Shown piece by piece: positions 17,126 through 27,391 of a DNA stretch of 64,000 bases. A program made the translations under genes and the position numbers. Source of the stretch: Cupriavidus taiwanensis (GTDB lineage: Bacteria; Pseudomonadota; Gammaproteobacteria; Burkholderiales; Burkholderiaceae); the NCBI RefSeq assembly GCF_900250115.1, contig NZ_LT984803.1, forward strand, positions 2,445,583-2,509,582, written 5' to 3'. Numbering within the stretch: the first letter of the stretch is position 1; each line of letters begins with the position of its first letter. The notes beneath the pieces are model-generated. The model did not search any database and was not told where the DNA came from. It worked only from the letters and a program-made list of their open reading frames with translations.

Positions 17126-18313
17126 CTACGCGTAGTGGAATACGTTCTCGCGGTGATAAGCAAGATACCGCTTGTGCCCTGACGTTATCGTTTCTAGGCC
17201 CCATTCCAGATGGACGCCGAGTTGCTTGAGCGCGGCCGCCGATAGTCCGCGACTCACCAGTAGCGCCCCGCCATCGGAAAAACTAATCCAGCCACCATCA
17301 AAAAGCGCGTCTAGATGCGGAGCTAACAACAAGCCGTTAAAGACGTCTAGCCGCTCGGCGTCGGATTCGCATTCTGCCCACGGTTTAATATGGGACGCTC
17401 TCAACAGCGGCACGATTTCCAGGCCCGTCACTGCGCACCGGCCCTGCCAATAGTCCACTAGCGCGTTGCGGAATAGGTTCTGCCCAACCCGTTGTACGAC
17501 AAGCCTTTCGGCTTCTGTGGATAGTGGCAGCGTCCTGACTTCGGCCTCGAACTGCCCAATTGCCTCACCGCTCATTACTCGAGCAACTCTAGCCGCGCGA
17601 ACCAGCAGGCGATGTAGCGTTTCGTAGCCGGCGACTGCCTCCGCCCAAGCGGGCCAGGGACCGTTCTGCAATGTCAATGAGAATGCGAAGTCATCAGCCA
17701 TTTTCCTCCCCCAATCTGCATCGGAGAATCCAACGCGATAGCTTCCACCTGCGAACTGGGACACGCCGATAATCTGCGGGAAGGCACTACAGCGGAAAAT
17801 TAACCAATTCCCCTCCCCCAACGGGGTGACGTCGAAGCCGGCGTCCACCGCTGCCTTCTCCACCTTCGCCAGCTCAAGTGGGTGCCAAGGCGCTGCCGCG
17901 CCATCCCGGGGCTCAAGCCTCTCTCTGCCCGCGTACCATCGCAACAGCGCCGCCAGCGATGCTTCATCGGCAACGAGGCAAGATACTTGGTTTGGCGATG
18001 CCAATCGCGAATCCCGCTGCGTCTTGATGCGTGAGCCCTCGTAGGGTGCGTCGAGAACCTCTATCCCAGGCATCATGGGTAGGGTGCATCGCTCAAGCAG
18101 AATCCGTGTTTGTTGCGCCGGATGTTGCCCCGTCTGAATATCGGTGTTGCCCAACACAATCGCGAACTGCTTTCCCTTCGGCCCGCCGATGGCAAACAGC
18201 TGCGCCTTGCTTCTATCATGGCCATCAAACCGATGAATGCCCAACTCGCTGGCCAAGGGGCCGTCAATGACGTCAAGTGCTTGGCCTGCCGGAAATTTGA
18301 CAATAGTCGTCAT
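17126..18313 (-). CDS. HNH endonuclease (HNH_2 type)
   Basis: 395 residues starting at the ATG that overlaps the previous stop (ATGA at 18313-18310), preferred over a longer frame. The N-terminal about 280 residues are an unclassified alpha/beta region, possibly target recognition. Residues about 294-345 are an HNH nuclease of the PF13391 type: CAVTG, then RASHIKPWAE (metal-binding His), then LLAPHLDALFDGGWISF. This class cuts DNA, usually in restriction-like contexts. It is last in the seven-gene overlapping cassette that begins at 35563. The predicted role is the DNA-cleaving arm of the system, alongside or instead of the DUF559-like domain of the first gene. Confidence 0.8.
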   Translation of the reverse strand: MTTIVKFPAGQALDVIDGPLASELGIHRFDGHDRSKAQLFAIGGPKGKQFAIVLGNTDIQTGQHPAQQTRILLERCTLPMMPGIEVLDAPYEGSRIKTQRDSRLASPNQVSCLVADEASLAALLRWYAGRERLEPRDGAAAPWHPLELAKVEKAAVDAGFDVTPLGEGNWLIFRCSAFPQIIGVSQFAGGSYRVGFSDADWGRKMADDFAFSLTLQNGPWPAWAEAVAGYETLHRLLVRAARVARVMSGEAIGQFEAEVRTLPLSTEAERLVVQRVGQNLFRNALVDYWQGRCAVTGLEIVPLLRASHIKPWAECESDAERLDVFNGLLLAPHLDALFDGGWISFSDGGALLVSRGLSAAALKQLGVHLEWGLETITSGHKRYLAYHRENVFHYA

Positions 18314-19065
18314 TCCTCGCCTCCACCCTTCATCCCCGAAGAATCGGACGGCTTCGCCAATAGCGGGAGTCGAAGTGATTCCGCTATCTGTTGCCATTGC
18401 ACACGGATGAGCTCATGCTCATCCTGTGCCAGTGCCGCGTCTCGCAACACATTTAATGGATACCAACTTTTATTCTTCTCCTGATACAGAACCCGGTCAT
18501 AGATATTTCCGGTATGCGACTTGCGCCATGGCTCAAACTCCTCCGAAAGACGAGTGAATGCATGGTTGAGGCTGTCCAATGGCGTCTCGGATACCTCCTG
18601 CGGGACCTTCACCTGACTTGTGACTATGCCCTTTGGTTGCGTCCCTTGCACGCTCAGCCAGATGCCGCCATCGTTCCCGGGATGCTTCCGTATTTGTTGC
18701 TCCGTTGGCCCGCCAATGCTCACCTTCACGAACATGGTATCTCCCGAGCGAACGACATGAAAGTAGTTCGGCGACAGGGACACCGCGCTCTTCGAAATCA
18801 GGTACTTCCTCAAGCTGTCGCTCAACGGAACTTTTGGCTTCACGGTCAAGGCGACCAGCAATTCTGTTCCCGCCGAAAGTATCTTGTGCTCAGTCCTCTT
18901 GCTCAGCAATGCCAGAAAGTTCTTGTCAACAATCGCGCCTCTATTCAGGACAAGGTCAGCGACCGTGCCTTCACGCGCAGGAACAGGACCCCCATATAGG
19001 AACTCCCACCGTCCATTGATGAATTGAACAGGGATGCGAATCGGCGCGGCATCATAGGGACTCAT
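18310..19065 (-). CDS. Unknown protein between the DUF262 and HNH genes
   Basis: 251 residues, overlapping its upstream neighbour by 4 nt and its downstream neighbour by 4 nt, which is strong evidence of an obligate shared complex or coupled dosage. No domain is recognised. The N-terminal half is beta-rich (IRIPVQFINGRWEFLYGG); the C-terminal half is helical (LNHAFTRLSEEFEPWRKSHTGNIYDRV). There is no signal peptide or membrane segment. It could be a specificity or adaptor subunit; that is inference from position only. Confidence 0.7.
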   Translation of the reverse strand: MSPYDAAPIRIPVQFINGRWEFLYGGPVPAREGTVADLVLNRGAIVDKNFLALLSKRTEHKILSAGTELLVALTVKPKVPLSDSLRKYLISKSAVSLSPNYFHVVRSGDTMFVKVSIGGPTEQQIRKHPGNDGGIWLSVQGTQPKGIVTSQVKVPQEVSETPLDSLNHAFTRLSEEFEPWRKSHTGNIYDRVLYQEKNKSWYPLNVLRDAALAQDEHELIRVQWQQIAESLRLPLLAKPSDSSGMKGGGEE

Positions 19066-20822
19066 ACTTCCCCCACCAGTCGCTCATGGCCGGCACGAAT
19101 AACTTCCGCAATCAGCGGTCGCCGAGCTACCAGGAAGCTCTGATAATTCATCGACTCCCAGCCATCTGGGAGACCATGCCAGCGTTTCATATCCGCAAGG
19201 TCTGTGCTTGAGAACCGTGCTGCATACTTTGACCAATAGGTCGATGGGGCGATATCGGAGATAGCAATGTTGTCATCCCACTCAACGAGCGCGTAGTTTG
19301 CAATCTGGTTGGTATCGCGGAGTTCCTTTATGCCGATGCTGTGGAGATAGCGCTTGGGAAATAAATGATGACGCTCCAGCGGCTTCTTGTTTCCCACCGC
19401 CGGCGGGTCAAGCAAGTCAGCCACCTTGCTCTTCGAAAACAATGCCTTCGCCTCGCACAAGACCAACGAGGCATAGTACGCAAACAAGCTGGGGCTTCGG
19501 CTTGCCGACGTCGAAAGCTCAAGAGGAAGCGTCTTCGTCCAGAAATCGTTAGTTAGCGATGCAGCCTCAACGTCAAGCAGAGTCTTGACGAATGCCTCGG
19601 CGTCATTCGTTCCTGGTAGGAGCGCAAGGTCTTTCTCGTATTGTGACTCGGGGGAGTTCGTATAGCGCCCCGTCAACAGCGACATGAATATCCACCGCGC
19701 CACAGCTTGCTTAAGCACGAAAGGTTCGACACCAAATTCGGTACGCCCAATCAGGTAAAGCTGGTAGGCAAACAACAGCGCACCCTCCGAACTGACATAT
19801 CGTAGGTTGCGATATCCAGCATACCGCACCACGTTTAGGAAATCCGCCCAATGGGTCGGATTAAGCACACGACTCTGTGCCTCCCGAAGTTTCGCAAACT
19901 GCATAGTCCGCCTGCCGGCATCGAACTCCTTCGTACGAAGGTCCTTGCCGCGCAGTATGGAATAGACATGCTCCAAGCGTCCCCGCCGGAATGCAACGCC
20001 AACATCCACTCGCAATAGTTGGTCTGGCTCTGGTTGGAAGATTGGGTTGAACGGGCTCGCTCCATTTCCCGGAAGCGGTTTGCGCGTTCCAATACTGAAA
20101 CGCTCCAGGTCCGTACGGCCTTCATCCCAAAAAACTGACATCAGTGTAAGAATGAAATCCGATTGGTTAAGCTTCTTGCCCTCACTGTTAATACGCACAA
20201 AGACGTCAGCCACCTGCTCCTCATCGGCACTCTGCGTTAGTTCGAGAGCGACGAATGGGTATTCCTTTAGACCTGCCAGCCGCCCGATTGCTTTTACAAT
20301 CTTTTGCCGTTCTTCCTTGGAGACTTCGCGAACGAGCGACAACCGCTCCAGATAGTCGGATATGGTTTCGTAGGTATCCTTGACGAACACTTCCGAGATA
20401 TCCACGATGAACTCAGGTTTCTTATCTGTCGTCGCGTCCGGTACGGCAAAACTGCCCTCTAGTGGATTGAAGGCGATGCGAATGAATTCGTGCTCGAAGT
20501 TCTCGCGCAGCACGGCTTCTTTGCGCACCACGGCATAGAGCGATGTCAACCGTTGCTGCCCATCAACAATAAGCAGGGATGGAGCTTTCTGCTTCACCTC
20601 AAGCCCAATCGCTTTGGTACCGACGTTGTCCGCACCAGTCTGCCAGAACAGGAAGTATCCTACTGGGTAGCCCTTATACATTGAGTCAAACAGGTCTCTG
20701 ACCTTTGCGTTTGACCAAACAAAGGGCCGCTGGATATCCGGCAACGCAATCCTGCCCAAGCCAATGTCATGGATGAGCCCATTGAGGGTATAGCGGACTT
20801 CCGTGAAAAGAGTACCCGTCAT
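19062..20822 (-). CDS. DUF262 (GmrSD/BrxU-type) protein
   Basis: 586 residues from the ATG at 20822 (a start at 20858 is also possible). The N-terminus is a textbook DUF262 domain: DIQRPFVWSNAKVRDLFDS at 29-47 and IVDGQQRLTSLYAV at 85-98. DUF262 proteins such as GmrS and BrxU bind and hydrolyse NTP through the DGQQR motif and target modified phage DNA. The C-terminal third has ERHHLFPKRYLH near residue 487 and later NYALVEWDDN, a likely HNH/DUF1524-type nuclease site. The stop overlaps the next start. Within this cassette it would add attack on modified DNA or NTP-gated control of nuclease activity. Confidence 0.85.
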   Translation of the reverse strand: MTGTLFTEVRYTLNGLIHDIGLGRIALPDIQRPFVWSNAKVRDLFDSMYKGYPVGYFLFWQTGADNVGTKAIGLEVKQKAPSLLIVDGQQRLTSLYAVVRKEAVLRENFEHEFIRIAFNPLEGSFAVPDATTDKKPEFIVDISEVFVKDTYETISDYLERLSLVREVSKEERQKIVKAIGRLAGLKEYPFVALELTQSADEEQVADVFVRINSEGKKLNQSDFILTLMSVFWDEGRTDLERFSIGTRKPLPGNGASPFNPIFQPEPDQLLRVDVGVAFRRGRLEHVYSILRGKDLRTKEFDAGRRTMQFAKLREAQSRVLNPTHWADFLNVVRYAGYRNLRYVSSEGALLFAYQLYLIGRTEFGVEPFVLKQAVARWIFMSLLTGRYTNSPESQYEKDLALLPGTNDAEAFVKTLLDVEAASLTNDFWTKTLPLELSTSASRSPSLFAYYASLVLCEAKALFSKSKVADLLDPPAVGNKKPLERHHLFPKRYLHSIGIKELRDTNQIANYALVEWDDNIAISDIAPSTYWSKYAARFSSTDLADMKRWHGLPDGWESMNYQSFLVARRPLIAEVIRAGHERLVGEV

Positions 20823-20910
20823 TTTTAAGTATTTATATCTTTCATAGTTCTTCTTCACGCAGCAATCTTCTGCGCGTCATTCTCGAGTCATCGACCAGCG
20901 AGATAAGCCT

Positions 20911-22890
20911 TCAAATACCTGGCAATTGTGTAGTAAGTCTCCGCTTGAAAAGCAAATGCTCGCCGGCCCCTGGATGCAACGTCAATGCGAGGTAGTTGCC
21001 GGTCCGCAATTCTTCTGGCGGAGGCGATGTCGTAGTCACTATATATTGAAATGGAATCGCGTCTTTGGACTTGGCTAGTGCTTTCCCTGCCTCCAAAGCC
21101 ATCGACAGAAATTCGCGATACAGACGCTCACTCATGTCGGCCTCTCGCGGACAGTCGTGAACAAGAAAACCAGGATGCTGACTGGCTACTGTAGTTGCCG
21201 AATCAATTAGGCAAGTGATATCGCCAAGGAGAACCTCGAGAACTTGATATGCTTCCCCGCCTACGGCAAGTTCGAACAGACGCTCATCTGATTCCGGAAC
21301 AAATCGACCGTGCCCCGCTTCCCCCAGAAGTCTCGTTGCAACAAGTCGGGTGAGCGTTGCCAACGCTTCGGCGCGACCAGACCGTTCTTGACTTCGCTTG
21401 AGTAAAGCAGCCTTCCTACTGTTCAGTTCCAGTTCCTGTGCATCGCGCTTCGCGCGTGCTTGCACAAGCTCCTGAGATTCCTCGCCTCCCGCCTGTGCCC
21501 CGATACGCGATTCCAAATCTGTCCAAATCGATTCCAGATAGGCCCGTTCCGCTTTGCTTGTTCCCTTGCGCATCTGCAGACGACGAACGGCCGCTCGCTT
21601 CTCGCCGACAAGCGCTTCCAGGCCGCTCAACTCCCTCATGCACGAAAGCTCCGCTTGGGTTGCGTCATGCAGTTCGGCTAGTAATCTCTGTTCGTCAGCT
21701 TTTACTTCGCGCTGGCCAATGAGACCATGCAGGCTTTGGGAGCGCTGACGGTTGACAACATAGTCGCAGGCCGAGAAGTCGACATTTCCGTGTCGACACA
21801 ATCCAGCTAGATTGCGCAACTCCTGCAGCTCGCCTACAAGTCGCGTGTACTCCGCCTGATTGGCATCAAGCAAGGCTTTGGCGATTTCCTTTTCCTTCGT
21901 TCGCAGAACGAGTTCGCGCCGAAGCGGCTGGAGCTCAGACAATAGCGGAGCTAACTCGTCCTCAGCGATTGTAGTTTCCTCATCCAGCTGAGTCTCGTCA
22001 GCCTCCGCCCGCGACACGGCATCAGTCACCAACGACTGCAACGATGGCCCTAAGGTTGTATCAAAGACAGGTACGCTCTTATCAACCTCTAGCTGACGTC
22101 TAAGCTGTTTCTCGGCATGAGCCAGACTCATTGCGGGTTCACGCTCCAACTCCGACAGTCGTTCTTCGAGACTCTTCAGCGTAACCTGAGCGGCGTCCGC
22201 ATCCCGAATTAACCTGTCGCCCTCAGCATCCAATAGCCCCAGAACCGACTGAACAAAGAGCGGCGGGTCCTGACGGGGCCGTCGGAATCCCAATCCATCT
22301 CCATCGCGCCAATGGAAGAAGCCGTCAAAGCGCGTCCTTTGGTCTCGGATACACCAAGCAAGCAGGTGCCTCCATTCCAAAGTCTGGTTGCTGCCAGGCA
22401 ATGACTGGGCTGGCAGCTTTGCAATAAACGACTCATGCAGCGCTTGCGAAAAATCTGAGAAGTCACCATGCGGCGACCCTGAAATCAAGGGTTCAAGCTC
22501 GCGCCCCAAGCCCGCGAAGGATGTTCCTTGGCCGTATGGCCGATAGACCATCCAGGCGGTCCCATCGACATGAACTTGCGCGGCAACTCCCCCTTTTGGA
22601 AACGCACCAGCCGCCTTTTCACGCAACGCAGAAATTGAGGGCGCGTCGTCCCCAAGACAATAACGGAGCAACAAGCACAGTGAGGTCTTTCCAACGCCAT
22701 GGCCTGCGCTAGCGAGCCCTGATGCGTCGTTCGATTCCGGCTCCCTTGCCCAGATAACGTTCAGACCGGGACGTAGGCCTATTTCTCGGACAATGGCTAA
22801 GGGCTCCCTTGACTCCAGTAGCCACAACCGCTCAATCCAAAGCCGAGGTAGTTCTCTGGCCGGCGAGTAACCTTGAAGCCAGCTTGCCAT
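20911..22890 (-). CDS. SMC/RecN-like ATPase with coiled coils
   Basis: 659 residues. The Walker A motif is GHGVGKTSL at 63-71. A long central coiled-coil region follows, roughly residues 225-480, interrupted by CRHGNVDFSACDYV, which could be a hook or zinc-binding loop. A Walker B-like segment GFLVHDCPREADM is near residue 580. This is the general plan of SMC-like defence ATPases that load on DNA and sense structures. The gene starts 9 bp after the methyltransferase stop. No Toprim or nuclease domain is visible. The exact family could not be assigned. Confidence 0.75.
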   Translation of the reverse strand: MASWLQGYSPARELPRLWIERLWLLESREPLAIVREIGLRPGLNVIWAREPESNDASGLASAGHGVGKTSLCLLLRYCLGDDAPSISALREKAAGAFPKGGVAAQVHVDGTAWMVYRPYGQGTSFAGLGRELEPLISGSPHGDFSDFSQALHESFIAKLPAQSLPGSNQTLEWRHLLAWCIRDQRTRFDGFFHWRDGDGLGFRRPRQDPPLFVQSVLGLLDAEGDRLIRDADAAQVTLKSLEERLSELEREPAMSLAHAEKQLRRQLEVDKSVPVFDTTLGPSLQSLVTDAVSRAEADETQLDEETTIAEDELAPLLSELQPLRRELVLRTKEKEIAKALLDANQAEYTRLVGELQELRNLAGLCRHGNVDFSACDYVVNRQRSQSLHGLIGQREVKADEQRLLAELHDATQAELSCMRELSGLEALVGEKRAAVRRLQMRKGTSKAERAYLESIWTDLESRIGAQAGGEESQELVQARAKRDAQELELNSRKAALLKRSQERSGRAEALATLTRLVATRLLGEAGHGRFVPESDERLFELAVGGEAYQVLEVLLGDITCLIDSATTVASQHPGFLVHDCPREADMSERLYREFLSMALEAGKALAKSKDAIPFQYIVTTTSPPPEELRTGNYLALTLHPGAGEHLLFKRRLTTQLPGI

Positions 22891-22899
22891 CGTTCCTCC

Positions 22900-25800
22900 T
22901 TAATCTGCACTAGTACCGGTAGACTTGCTGAGTTCGCCTCTCTCTGTCAAACGAGTACCATCCTGGCGAGCGACTCCCGCCTTCGAGTCGAGCGTCCACA
23001 TCAGCTTGGCCAACTCCGCATGCTCTGGCACGCTTCGCACATCTTTTGGGAGCTGATTGTTTCCGCGAATGAAAACAGTCGTCGTCCCCCTACGCTCGCG
23101 TCGAACCGACTGACCCACCTCGAGGCGTTCAACAAACGGGGGAATCTTTGTCAGGCACGTAGGCAAAGCAAGTTCGCTGGTACTTGCGACGAGCGCTCGC
23201 AACCGCTCCGAGTCCTTGGGTTCAAGATACAACTCAGGGTATCCTGGGGCTGTTGCCCGACTGACGATGGTCTGCAGTTCGGAGATGGAGATGCCACTCT
23301 CATATTGCGCAATCAGCTCGGCAATCAATCCAGCGAGCTCCGCTTCAGCTTCACTACTGATAACGCCGAGTTCCGAGTAGACGACTGAACCTTGGCTCGT
23401 CAAGAGCATATCTGTGCCCAAGGCACGCGACTCTAAACGGTCCCATGCGTCGAGTACCAACCGCCGAGTTCTGAATTCACCGAACTCGCGAATCTCATTA
23501 TTCTTTAAGCCCCTGAACGTTTCGGATGGATAGTCATCTCCCATCACGTCAGCCGGGTCAAGAATGTAGCGCAGCTCATCGCGAGTCAAGCCGTAGAGAC
23601 GCGCGTAGTAAGCATCCAGCTCAGCCCGCAAAATAGCGCGACGCTCTGGATTCCAAGGAAAAGGGTCACCCTTATAGCCTAAATCCTCTGCCCATGAACT
23701 AAGGTCGTGGGCCGTATAGGTTAGCTCAAGCACACGAGGAAGAATAAACAACCCATCCTCGGCATCAAAACTATCCGGAGACAATACCGGGAGCTGCTTA
23801 ACTGTGAATGGAGTTAGACTTGTAGTCCCCAATTTCTGACGGGCTACAAAGTCACAAACCATTGACGACAGACACCCAAGAAGATAGCCGGCCATTGATG
23901 CATATTCTTCAGCGATAATAATTATCGGGAACTTGTGACCAATACCAACCAATGGGAGGACGGCTGGTATCAATGTTCTTTCATTTGTAGGGCTAGTAAT
24001 CTCCTTCCACCCAATAACCCATTTTCTATTCCATCGACTTCCCGCTTGCTTCTCGACCTCTGATTCTGCCACCCAGTAGCGTGGCATGGGTTGTCGATTT
24101 GGATTTTGATGTTCGACATCCGTCAGCGCCTCTGATTGACCCTGCCGAAGAATCGCTGTGTCACTGATGACCACGTCAGCGGCCCGATGGTCATACAGAG
24201 AAACCATCTTTCCTTCGTAAAGAGGCAACCATCTTTCATCGCCGGCCACGAATGTGTTCCCATCCTGAAGGAATCCAGCCCTCTCCAATTTCTCTTTATT
24301 GCGGAACAATTTAGAGTGCCCAGCCATATTAAACAGCCCCGGCCGGGTGCTAATTTTCCATGGGTTTCCGGTGTCGGAACCCTCGTTAAGAAAGACTGTG
24401 CCACCCCGATAAATACGCTTGGTCACTTCAGCGTCGTACTTACTCCTGAATGCCGAAGCAGTTTTCGTATTTGGATTAAGCATGGCGAAATCCTCCCTGC
24501 CCATCCTAAACATTCTCCGTCCATCATGGATATCCCGCACCGAGTGTGCGTAGAATACGAACATCGGCTCATCACTTAATCCTGCGTCCTCTGAGGCAAG
24601 AGTAACGAGGGAGAATTTTGTTCTCGAATCAATACCCGGGAAAATTGGCAACCGATTTTCGAAGTCAAAAAGACTGATTAATGAACTCGACGTAACGAGG
24701 GCTTCAAAAAATGTCTTTGTCGTATCATCGGTTGCAATACCTGACGGCACAACCAAGCCTACCCTTCCCGCTGGATGGATAAGTCTCCAAGCCAACTCAG
24801 AGAACAAGGAGAATGTATTACTCCGCCCCCTGCCTGTAAGAGGGAATCGGCCACTATCCTGCACAAAAGACCTTTGCGCCTCGGAATTACGCGCGGCCTT
24901 CAGATAGGAAGCATACAAACTCGGGTTCTCAAATTGAAGTTCAGCAACAAGCTTTGCCCTGTCATCGGAACTTGGGGCGTTGGCTATACTTGGAGCTGAT
25001 GCTGCAAAGAACTCTTGGTCCCGAAAGACAAGTTGGTCCCAAGGCGGATTGCCAAGAATGACGCTAAATCCGCCAGCTTTATATACATGTGGGAACTCCT
25101 GCCACCAATGAAAAGCCTGCGAAATATGCGCAAATTCAGTTGCCGCTGCTGCAACACCCGGCCGAGGCTCATCACCGTTTAGTACCAACCAAAGGTCCTG
25201 ACTAGTCGGCACTTGCTTTTCGGCTTTTAGCGTCTTTGGAACGAAAAATGAGGCGACGAGCAGGTCTGCAGCGAGTCGCTCATTCGATGTAGCGATGTTC
25301 ATCTCGAGTTCTCGATATGCCGCTCGCTTTGCTTCGAGTGCTTCGAGAGTATCGTCTACCAAGGACTCGATGGCATCGGATTTGGCTGCCGATTCTAGCC
25401 CAAGGGGCATAATTCGGCGCGATTTCTCCTTTGCCGTTCGAATAGCTTTAAGTGCTTGACGGTTAGCCTTCTTTAGCTCCTTAGCTACGTCTTTATCATC
25501 ACCCGACATTGCATCAAATGCGCCATCAGGGACACCATTCTCCAAAATCTCTGGGGCGAGAATGCCGAGCAGCGCATCACCGCATCGAAGATGGTGGTCA
25601 AGAAAAGTTAAGGGCCGGTCAGGCGTATAGGCTTCTAGCCAAAGCGCGGTTCGTGCCAACTCAACCGCCATCGGATTCTTGTCAACACCATAAATGCAAT
25701 GGGCCACAACATCGCGGAGAGCGCGGCGGAAGTCCTCGGGAAGAGGATTGCCATCTTTGGCGTTGAGTATTGCAACTTCCTCTGCAATACGGCGTGCGGC

Positions 25801-27360
25801 GGCTAACAGGAAATGGCCAGAACCACAGGCAGGGTCGCAGACGGTTAGACAAAGCAACGCTTTGACAGGCTCCTGCGGGTTCGCCTTTAACGTCTGGTCA
25901 ATAACCGGCTCAAGCGCACTCTTAATCAGCTCCTGCACTAAGCTGTCAGGGGTGTAATACGAGCCGGTAAGCTTGCGGACATTACCCTTTGTACTGCCTT
26001 CTTCGCCATCACCAACGAAACCGAAAGTCCGCGCCCCGCCACTCAGCGTAACCATCGGTACCAATTCGAGCAGGCTCTCATAGACGCTTCCAAGCTCTTC
26101 GGAATCCATGTCGCGATAGTTCACCCGCGAAAGTGCCGCCCCGTCGCGGAAGAAGCATAAGCTGAACAGCGCGGTGAGCAGCGACTGGTTTTCCAGTGCG
26201 GCCCCGTCGAGGTCTGGGCATTGATTCGCATCGAACAGACCGCCCAAGGCGGGCAAGCCAAGCGCGGATTGGCCTTGGCTAAGGCCGGCAACCGTGATGG
26301 TCAATACCTTCCACAGGTCGCCATACCGGTCATAGCTTCGTCGACGCGCTGCGAGCTGACGCAGTCGCTGGAGGCTGTAGCCCGCCTGGTAGCGAGCCTT
26401 GGCTTCGGCCGTCGCGTCGGGCGCGAACATGAGTTCACGGTCCTCAATAGTGGCGAGGAAGATGAAACGATAGACCAAGCGCAACAACTGCTCGAAGAAA
26501 GCCTGTGTTGAAAGTTCCCCTTCTTGGATGCGCTCACGCAGCCCAGCATTGTCCGAGTGTGCAATAAATCCTGTGCCGAGTGCCCGCAATGCCTCGGTAA
26601 CTCCATCCCGCAAGCGGTCACGAGCGCGAATACCGTCTTCTTGAGCGGTATTCCGCCAACGCTCCAGTGGACTATCCGCCAGCTCTGCGCCAACCCTGCT
26701 AAAACGGGTACCGTGAGCGAGCAGCCACAGCGCCGTGAAGTCCGGATACAGTCCTTCGGTGAAGACGGCCTCTAGGTCAGCTTCAATGTAGGCCGGGCGA
26801 GTCAGACTGGCATTGTCACGCAGAATGCGAAACCTCAGCCCATTGCTAACGATGCCCCAAAGCATCTGCTGACTCGCATTCAGGCACTCCTGTGTGAGGA
26901 GAAATGGCGAGCGACTGCGCAGGCCATCACCGTAACGCCTACCTGGCTTGTCCAGCCCTTGGTCATAGGCGGCAAAGACCAGCGGGACCCGACCATCCCC
27001 TGCGCTGAAGCCTATTGGGAAGACACGCTCATCAAGCACAAGCTGGCCAACTGACCGCAGGTCTGCAAAGCCGAGAACCTGGCGGCAGAATGGCTCCAGA
27101 AAATCTCGCACAGTAACGGCGTGCGTATCGACGTCTGAACGCTTGCGCTTGGCATCGAAGTCCTGCCAGAGGTTCTGGGCGATTTTCCAATAGCGACCGA
27201 TTTCATCACGCAGTTTGAGGCCGCGCGGGATATCGTAGTCGGCCTCGGATTGCTCCGCCGCTTCCAAATGGGCGACCTTGTTGAGGAAGTCTGGGGCGAG
27301 CAGGCTTCCTTCGATGGCTAGAGCGGAAAAAGCGAGTTCGTGTGTTGAGCGGCGAGCCAT
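22900..27360 (-). CDS. Large N6-adenine DNA methyltransferase (PglX/DrmMI/type IIG-like)
   Basis: 1486 residues from the ATG at 27360 (an upstream in-frame start at 27411 would overlap the helicase gene). The gamma-class motifs are clear: YYTPDSLVQ near 470, the AdoMet site VCDPACGSGHFLL near 507, and the catalytic NPPW (LGNPPWDQLVF) near 770. The N-terminal about 450 residues and C-terminal about 350 are additional helical and target-recognition regions. No PD-(D/E)xK nuclease motif is seen, so it is probably methylation-only and marks self DNA, as PglX does in BREX and DrmMI in class 1 DISARM. The segment from about 23780 to 25200, covering the likely target-recognition domain, is visibly more AT-rich than its surroundings. 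Confidence 0.9.
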   Translation of the reverse strand: MARRSTHELAFSALAIEGSLLAPDFLNKVAHLEAAEQSEADYDIPRGLKLRDEIGRYWKIAQNLWQDFDAKRKRSDVDTHAVTVRDFLEPFCRQVLGFADLRSVGQLVLDERVFPIGFSAGDGRVPLVFAAYDQGLDKPGRRYGDGLRSRSPFLLTQECLNASQQMLWGIVSNGLRFRILRDNASLTRPAYIEADLEAVFTEGLYPDFTALWLLAHGTRFSRVGAELADSPLERWRNTAQEDGIRARDRLRDGVTEALRALGTGFIAHSDNAGLRERIQEGELSTQAFFEQLLRLVYRFIFLATIEDRELMFAPDATAEAKARYQAGYSLQRLRQLAARRRSYDRYGDLWKVLTITVAGLSQGQSALGLPALGGLFDANQCPDLDGAALENQSLLTALFSLCFFRDGAALSRVNYRDMDSEELGSVYESLLELVPMVTLSGGARTFGFVGDGEEGSTKGNVRKLTGSYYTPDSLVQELIKSALEPVIDQTLKANPQEPVKALLCLTVCDPACGSGHFLLAAARRIAEEVAILNAKDGNPLPEDFRRALRDVVAHCIYGVDKNPMAVELARTALWLEAYTPDRPLTFLDHHLRCGDALLGILAPEILENGVPDGAFDAMSGDDKDVAKELKKANRQALKAIRTAKEKSRRIMPLGLESAAKSDAIESLVDDTLEALEAKRAAYRELEMNIATSNERLAADLLVASFFVPKTLKAEKQVPTSQDLWLVLNGDEPRPGVAAAATEFAHISQAFHWWQEFPHVYKAGGFSVILGNPPWDQLVFRDQEFFAASAPSIANAPSSDDRAKLVAELQFENPSLYASYLKAARNSEAQRSFVQDSGRFPLTGRGRSNTFSLFSELAWRLIHPAGRVGLVVPSGIATDDTTKTFFEALVTSSSLISLFDFENRLPIFPGIDSRTKFSLVTLASEDAGLSDEPMFVFYAHSVRDIHDGRRMFRMGREDFAMLNPNTKTASAFRSKYDAEVTKRIYRGGTVFLNEGSDTGNPWKISTRPGLFNMAGHSKLFRNKEKLERAGFLQDGNTFVAGDERWLPLYEGKMVSLYDHRAADVVISDTAILRQGQSEALTDVEHQNPNRQPMPRYWVAESEVEKQAGSRWNRKWVIGWKEITSPTNERTLIPAVLPLVGIGHKFPIIIIAEEYASMAGYLLGCLSSMVCDFVARQKLGTTSLTPFTVKQLPVLSPDSFDAEDGLFILPRVLELTYTAHDLSSWAEDLGYKGDPFPWNPERRAILRAELDAYYARLYGLTRDELRYILDPADVMGDDYPSETFRGLKNNEIREFGEFRTRRLVLDAWDRLESRALGTDMLLTSQGSVVYSELGVISSEAEAELAGLIAELIAQYESGISISELQTIVSRATAPGYPELYLEPKDSERLRALVASTSELALPTCLTKIPPFVERLEVGQSVRRERRGTTTVFIRGNNQLPKDVRSVPEHAELAKLMWTLDSKAGVARQDGTRLTERGELSKSTGTSAD

Positions 27361-27391
27361 ATTCTTTTGAAATCCTATTTGTGAGCTGGCG

